64,000 nucleotides of DNA from contig OY762933.1 in the NCBI GenBank assembly GCA_963666765.1, positions 620,001 through 684,000 of the forward strand, in the 5' to 3' direction. Position numbers and translations under genes: made by a program. The notes under the pieces were generated by a model, which saw only the letters and a list, made by a program, of their open reading frames with translations, searched no databases and had not been told where the DNA came from. This document shows, one piece after another, positions 60,817 to 64,000 of the stretch. The first letter of the stretch is position 1. Each line of letters opens with the position of its first letter. The stretch comes from Foliamicus sp963666765 (lineage in GTDB: Bacteria > Pseudomonadota > Gammaproteobacteria > Steroidobacterales > Foliamicaceae).

Positions 60817-61530
60817 ATGACGTGGCTTCGGAAAATCCCTTACACGCTTTGGGGTTGGACACTGGCAGGCACGATCGCGGTGACCGCTTCCCTGCTGATC
60901 CTGGTCATTCCCGGCGAGGAGCGATGCAGCAGCTTCGCGCGCAAGGCTTCGCGAATCATCTTCCGCCTCGGCGGCGCGTGGCCACGCGTGAACGGGCTTG
61001 AGAACCTGCCGGCCGAGCCCTGTGTGGTAGCCGCCAATCATGCGAGCTTCGCCGACGGGATCCTGCTCTGCGCACTGCTGCCACCGCGCTTCCGGCTCGT
61101 CATCAAGCGCGAAATGCGGACGGTGCCGCTGGCCGGCCGAATGCTCAGCCGGATTGGCGCCGTGTTCGTGGAACGCGAGCAGGGCAAGGATCGTTTCGCG
61201 GATGTCCGCACAATTCTCGGGGCCGCCCGCTCGGGACAATCGCTGGCCATCTTTCCGGAAGGTACGTTCCGGCCCGAACCCGGCCTGCTGCCATTCCATT
61301 CCGGCGCCTTTGCCGCTGCCGCCGCTGCCGGCTTGCCGGTGGTTCCCGTGGCCATTCGCGGCTGCCGCCGCCTGCTGCCATCGGGTTCATGGCTGTTCAC
61401 GCCGTCACGCATCGAGGTGTGCTTCCTGGAACCGATACGGGCCGCGGCGCACGGATCGCGTTCGCAACAGGCCGAGCGGCTTTCGCGGGAATGCCGCGCG
61501 GCCATGAAGGCAGCGCTGGCGCAGGACTGA
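60817..61530 (+). CDS. plsC: 1-acyl-sn-glycerol-3-phosphate acyltransferase (PlsC family)
   Basis: This 237-residue membrane-bound acyltransferase has an N-terminal hydrophobic helix (about residues 12-32). The HX4D motif is NHASFAD (His75, Asp80). FRLVIKREMRTVPLAG follows, then the phosphate-binding FPEGTFRP and VPVAIRGCRRLLP. It would acylate lysophosphatidic acid in phospholipid synthesis. The ATG at 60817 was chosen because the open frame before it overlaps xerD. It converges with the TPR gene, 34 bases apart. Confidence 0.9.
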   Translation: MTWLRKIPYTLWGWTLAGTIAVTASLLILVIPGEERCSSFARKASRIIFRLGGAWPRVNGLENLPAEPCVVAANHASFADGILLCALLPPRFRLVIKREMRTVPLAGRMLSRIGAVFVEREQGKDRFADVRTILGAARSGQSLAIFPEGTFRPEPGLLPFHSGAFAAAAAAGLPVVPVAIRGCRRLLPSGSWLFTPSRIEVCFLEPIRAAAHGSRSQQAERLSRECRAAMKAALAQD

Positions 61531-61564
61531 TGCAGGGCGGCGCGAAAACTTCCCCGGCATCAAT

Positions 61565-62872
61565 TCACGAAGAGGTATCTCCGGTGCGGTCCCTGACATA
61601 GCCGATCCAGGCATTGGCGTTGCGGCGAATGTTGTCGGACCCCTCGCGTTTCGCGCTTTCGAAAGCGTCTATGGCCTCATCGAAGCGTTGCAATTCCGCC
61701 AGGGCGACGCCTTGCAGTATCAATACCTCGCCCGGATTCTCAAGGCCTCCTTTCTCCAGCGCGCGGCGGCAGGAGTCCACAACACCGGACCAGTCGCCGG
61801 TCTCGTTCAGGAGCATGGCCTTGCGATGGTAGAACTCGCCGTCCTCGGCCAGTTCGGCCAGCTTGTCTATGGTGTCCACGGCGCGGTCTATTTCGCGCGC
61901 CATGGTCCACGAGCTCAGCAGCAGGCGGAGGTTCTCGGAGTTCTCCTCCACGTAGCCACGCTGTATCGCTTCACTGAGAATTTCTCCGGCGCGGGCCGGG
62001 TTTTCCAGAAAGAGGTTGAGGCGGGTCAGGTTCAGTATGTCCGGTTCCGCATCCAGCATGCCGCGGTGCCAGGGAATGAGGAGTGCGGAAAGTGCGGCTT
62101 CATCGTCGTTGGCCTCTATGTACAGGCTCGACAGCACCTGGTAGTAGCGCAACCTGTCCGGCCAGATTCCGATGTTCTCCTTCAGGAGGTCTATGGCCTC
62201 GGGCACCTGCCCCAGTTCAACGTGGATGGCCAGTTGCAGGTTGCGCCAGCTCTCGTTGGGAGGCTCGGCCAGCTGATTGGCGCGCACCACGTAGGGCAGA
62301 CCGTCGCGCATCATCTCGCGCTGGGCGAAATTGGCGCCCATGAGGATGTAGGCCTCGGCGCGCGGTTCCGCTTCGTGGCGGAACCAGCGCAGCATGGTGC
62401 TGTTGGATTCCTCGAAGCGCTCCTGGCCCGCGTAGTAGCTCGCGACCGAGTACACGATGCCCTGTTGCACGAAGGTGGGCAAGGCATCGAGTTCCAGGCA
62501 TTTTTCAAACGCCTCAAAGGCCTCGTCTTCCCTTTCCAGCTGCGAATAGACGAAGCCGTAGGTCTGATGGAGCTGGGCCGCCTCGTAGTCGCTGAGCCGG
62601 TCGGTGCGGATTCGGTCCATCAGGTCCAGCGCTTCGGTCAGATTGTCCTCATCGAGGAGTTCATGGGTGCGGGAAAGGCGGCGGTAGAAGCTCTCGCTCA
62701 TGGATGCGGAGGGCTCTTCGCGCTCTTCCACAACACGGTCGGACCGCAGCGGGTGCCATTGCGGCAGATTGCCTGAGTCATCCTGCGCAGCCGCCGGCGG
62801 CGCCAGCGTCAGCAATGCGAACAGCGCCAGTGCCGCATCTAAACTGCAAACCCGCATCAGGCGCTTGCCCAT
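61565..62872 (-). CDS. TPR-repeat periplasmic protein of a TonB cluster
   Basis: This 435-residue protein has a signal peptide (MGKRLMRVCSLDAALALFALL, cleavage near AAAQDD) and many tetratricopeptide-like repeats over most of its length (for example YEAAQLHQTYGFVYSQLEREDEAFEAFEKCLELD and AEAYILMGANFAQREM). It lies 13 bases after tonB. In gammaproteobacterial TonB2-type clusters a TPR protein regularly follows exbB-exbD-tonB and is thought to support TonB activity at the periplasmic side. The ATG at 62872 has AGGAG ten bases upstream; a GTG at 62893 would overlap the tonB end. Confidence 0.87.
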   Translation of the reverse strand: MGKRLMRVCSLDAALALFALLTLAPPAAAQDDSGNLPQWHPLRSDRVVEEREEPSASMSESFYRRLSRTHELLDEDNLTEALDLMDRIRTDRLSDYEAAQLHQTYGFVYSQLEREDEAFEAFEKCLELDALPTFVQQGIVYSVASYYAGQERFEESNSTMLRWFRHEAEPRAEAYILMGANFAQREMMRDGLPYVVRANQLAEPPNESWRNLQLAIHVELGQVPEAIDLLKENIGIWPDRLRYYQVLSSLYIEANDDEAALSALLIPWHRGMLDAEPDILNLTRLNLFLENPARAGEILSEAIQRGYVEENSENLRLLLSSWTMAREIDRAVDTIDKLAELAEDGEFYHRKAMLLNETGDWSGVVDSCRRALEKGGLENPGEVLILQGVALAELQRFDEAIDAFESAKREGSDNIRRNANAWIGYVRDRTGDTSS

Positions 62873-62885
62873 AGCGAAAATGCTC

Positions 62886-63524
62886 CTAATCACCCAGTTC
62901 GAAAATGATGCTCGTGGTGGCCCATCGTTCGACGGCCACGCCGTCCACTATTCGCGGTTTGAATTTCCAGCGCCGCACGGCCCGCACCGCGTTTCGCACG
63001 AACAGGCGGCCCGGTGCCGCTTCCAGGACCTTGACGTCCAGCACACTGCCCTCGGGGCCGATCAACACTTCGCACCTGACGTAGCCCTCGGTGCCGTCCA
63101 TCAGGGCCTCGCGGGGCCACTGCGGGTCGATGCGCACGATCGGTACCGCCTCGCCCTCGGCCGCCGGGTCGCCCGGGTCCCACTTGCCGATAAAAGGACC
63201 GCCGCCGGCAGCGCCCGAGACATCGATCTTGGGCAAATCGAGACGCATGGGGTTCTTTTGCGGCTTGGCTTCGCTGGACACCTTGAGTTTCGGTGGCGGC
63301 GGAGGATCCTTGGGCGGGGGCGGCTTCTTCGGCCTGACGCGTTTCTTGGTCTGGACGATTTCATCCTCCTGAACGCGAATCAGGTCCACGATCTGCCCGG
63401 CCGTGGCTGCGCCCTGCTGGCCGCGCCCGCCCGTTATCAGGGTGTTCATGAACAGAAAGAGCACCAGCGCTACGAATATGCCGCCGACGAACGATCCGAC
63501 CATGCGCCATCTTGTCTGGTTCAT
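62886..63524 (-). CDS. tonB: Energy transducer TonB
   Basis: This 212-residue protein has one N-terminal membrane segment (about residues 8-29), a Lys/Pro-rich spacer (KKPPPPKDPPPPPK near 65-78) and a C-terminal TonB domain (PQWPREALMDGTEGYVRCEVLIGPEG, VRNAVRAVRRWKFKPRIVDG). It passes proton-motive energy from ExbB/ExbD to outer-membrane receptors; the receptors at 16726 and 28389 are possible clients. It starts two bases after the exbD stop and ends 13 bases before the TPR gene, so the cluster is one operon. Confidence 0.95.
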   Translation of the reverse strand: MNQTRWRMVGSFVGGIFVALVLFLFMNTLITGGRGQQGAATAGQIVDLIRVQEDEIVQTKKRVRPKKPPPPKDPPPPPKLKVSSEAKPQKNPMRLDLPKIDVSGAAGGGPFIGKWDPGDPAAEGEAVPIVRIDPQWPREALMDGTEGYVRCEVLIGPEGSVLDVKVLEAAPGRLFVRNAVRAVRRWKFKPRIVDGVAVERWATTSIIFELGD

Positions 63525-63526
63525 CG

Positions 63527-63934
63527 CTATTCCTCGCCTTCCGCGGCCAATGCAATGCTGGTCACGCCTGCAACGCGAACCTGGTCCATCAGGTCGATCA
63601 CCATGCCGGTGGACGCGGATTGGTCTGCCACGATGATAACGCTGCTTTCCGGGTTCTCCGCGCGCGCCGCTTCAACCAGCTGGCGGACCCCGGTCAATTC
63701 CACGCGATTCTTGTTCATCCAGATCTGATCGTCGCGCGAAACCGCGATCATGATGTTGCCCCGCTCCTTGGTGGCTGCCGTCTGCGCGAAGGGACGGGAC
63801 GGGCTGATGCCGGGTTCCTTCACGAAGGACGTAGTCACGATGAAGAAGATCAGCATGATGAACACGATATCCAACATGGGGGTGATGTTGATCTCGCCTT
63901 CTTCTTCCGGCTTTCGTCTTCGTATCTGCGGCAT
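63527..63934 (-). CDS. exbD: Biopolymer transport protein ExbD
   Basis: This 135-residue protein has a charged cytoplasmic start (MPQIRRRKPEEEGEINITPM) and one membrane helix carrying the essential Asp (PMLDIVFIMLIFFIVT, about residues 19-38). A periplasmic domain ends DLMDQVRVAGVTSIALA. With ExbB it forms the proton channel that drives TonB. The gene is two bases before tonB and 14 bases after the end of the preceding gene, in the usual cluster order. Confidence 0.95.
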   Translation of the reverse strand: MPQIRRRKPEEEGEINITPMLDIVFIMLIFFIVTTSFVKEPGISPSRPFAQTAATKERGNIMIAVSRDDQIWMNKNRVELTGVRQLVEAARAENPESSVIIVADQSASTGMVIDLMDQVRVAGVTSIALAAEGEE

Positions 63935-63948
63935 CGTGCGCTCCTCGT

Positions 63949-64000
63949 CTACCTTGATGCGGCGGCCAGCGAGACCTTCCCGGCGCCCGCCACCCGCGCC
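63949..64000 (-). CDS. Partial 3' end of the gene preceding exbD, probably exbB
   Basis: Only the last 16 codons are in the window (RVAGAGKVSLAAASR then TAG). The assignment rests on position: in this cluster type exbB stands directly before exbD. The tail itself has no family-specific motif. Confidence 0.5.
   Translation of the reverse strand, partial: ARVAGAGKVSLAAASR

Noticed and set aside
1..64000. CRISPR arrays, prophage or insertion sequences
   Set aside because: No regularly spaced repeats, no transposase or phage structural genes and no terminal inverted repeats were found. XerD is the core chromosomal recombinase, not an integrase beside the tRNA.

Overview
The window is G+C-rich, densely coded chromosomal DNA. 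It most likely comes from a gammaproteobacterium with a TonB-dependent, probably marine or aquatic heterotrophic life style. This rests on the NrtR-NadA pair, an ExbB-ExbD-TonB-TPR cluster, an Amt/TorF pair, two large TonB receptors and a DmdC-type acyl-CoA dehydrogenase. No phage structural genes, insertion sequences or CRISPR arrays were seen. Genus-level placement is not possible from the sequence alone.

Region 1 (1-22,629) is the most unusual part. It holds nine alpha/beta hydrolase genes of at least three types, two Amidohydrolase_2-type enzymes, two GPH-type (MFS_2) transporters, a TonB receptor, an FAD_binding_2 dehydrogenase and an APH-fold kinase. The hydrolases fall into (a) five membrane-anchored or secreted ~320-residue proteins, (b) three proteins in which the nucleophile elbow reads G-x-H-T-G, with His instead of Ser, and (c) one Tat-type protein lacking the catalytic His. 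They recur in modules: type b followed by type a (twice), and type a followed by an amidohydrolase with a transporter beside it (twice, on either side of the TonB receptor). This looks like an amplified catabolic locus for an unidentified ester-, lactone- or amide-like compound. The region also shows decay: a luciferase-like monooxygenase and an M24 peptidase, each with an internal deletion, and the last 23 codons of a lost hydrolase copy fused just upstream of a living one. A HigBA toxin-antitoxin pair sits in the middle.

Region 2 (22,722-34,309) carries a three-gene ABC-2 exporter and then a polysaccharide locus. That locus has a secreted beta-helix lyase-like protein, a TonB receptor, a hydratase-family enzyme, a LacI-type regulator and KduI, which points to unsaturated uronate use. 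A shared 9-mer with an ACCGGT core precedes the receptor and the hydratase-lacI-kduI unit and is a candidate operator.

Region 3 (34,302-47,803) has a DmdC-type acyl-CoA dehydrogenase with a MetB/MetC-type PLP enzyme, two DUF1838 proteins flanking a VapBC pair with a clear operator, a secreted protein of unknown function, a VAO-type flavin oxidase, an Lhr helicase gene broken by one missing base, and tRNA-Val(GAC).

Region 4 (47,917-64,000) is mostly core functions. It holds nrtR/nadA, a partner-switching signalling module (response regulator-PP2C phosphatase, anti-sigma kinase, periplasmic binding protein, HAMP histidine kinase, STAS antagonist), Amt and TorF, moaA, a quinone oxidoreductase, xerD, plsC, and a TPR-tonB-exbD-exbB cluster running off the right edge. 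The TonB cluster could energise the two receptors. No intergenic stretch exceeds about 300 bases.
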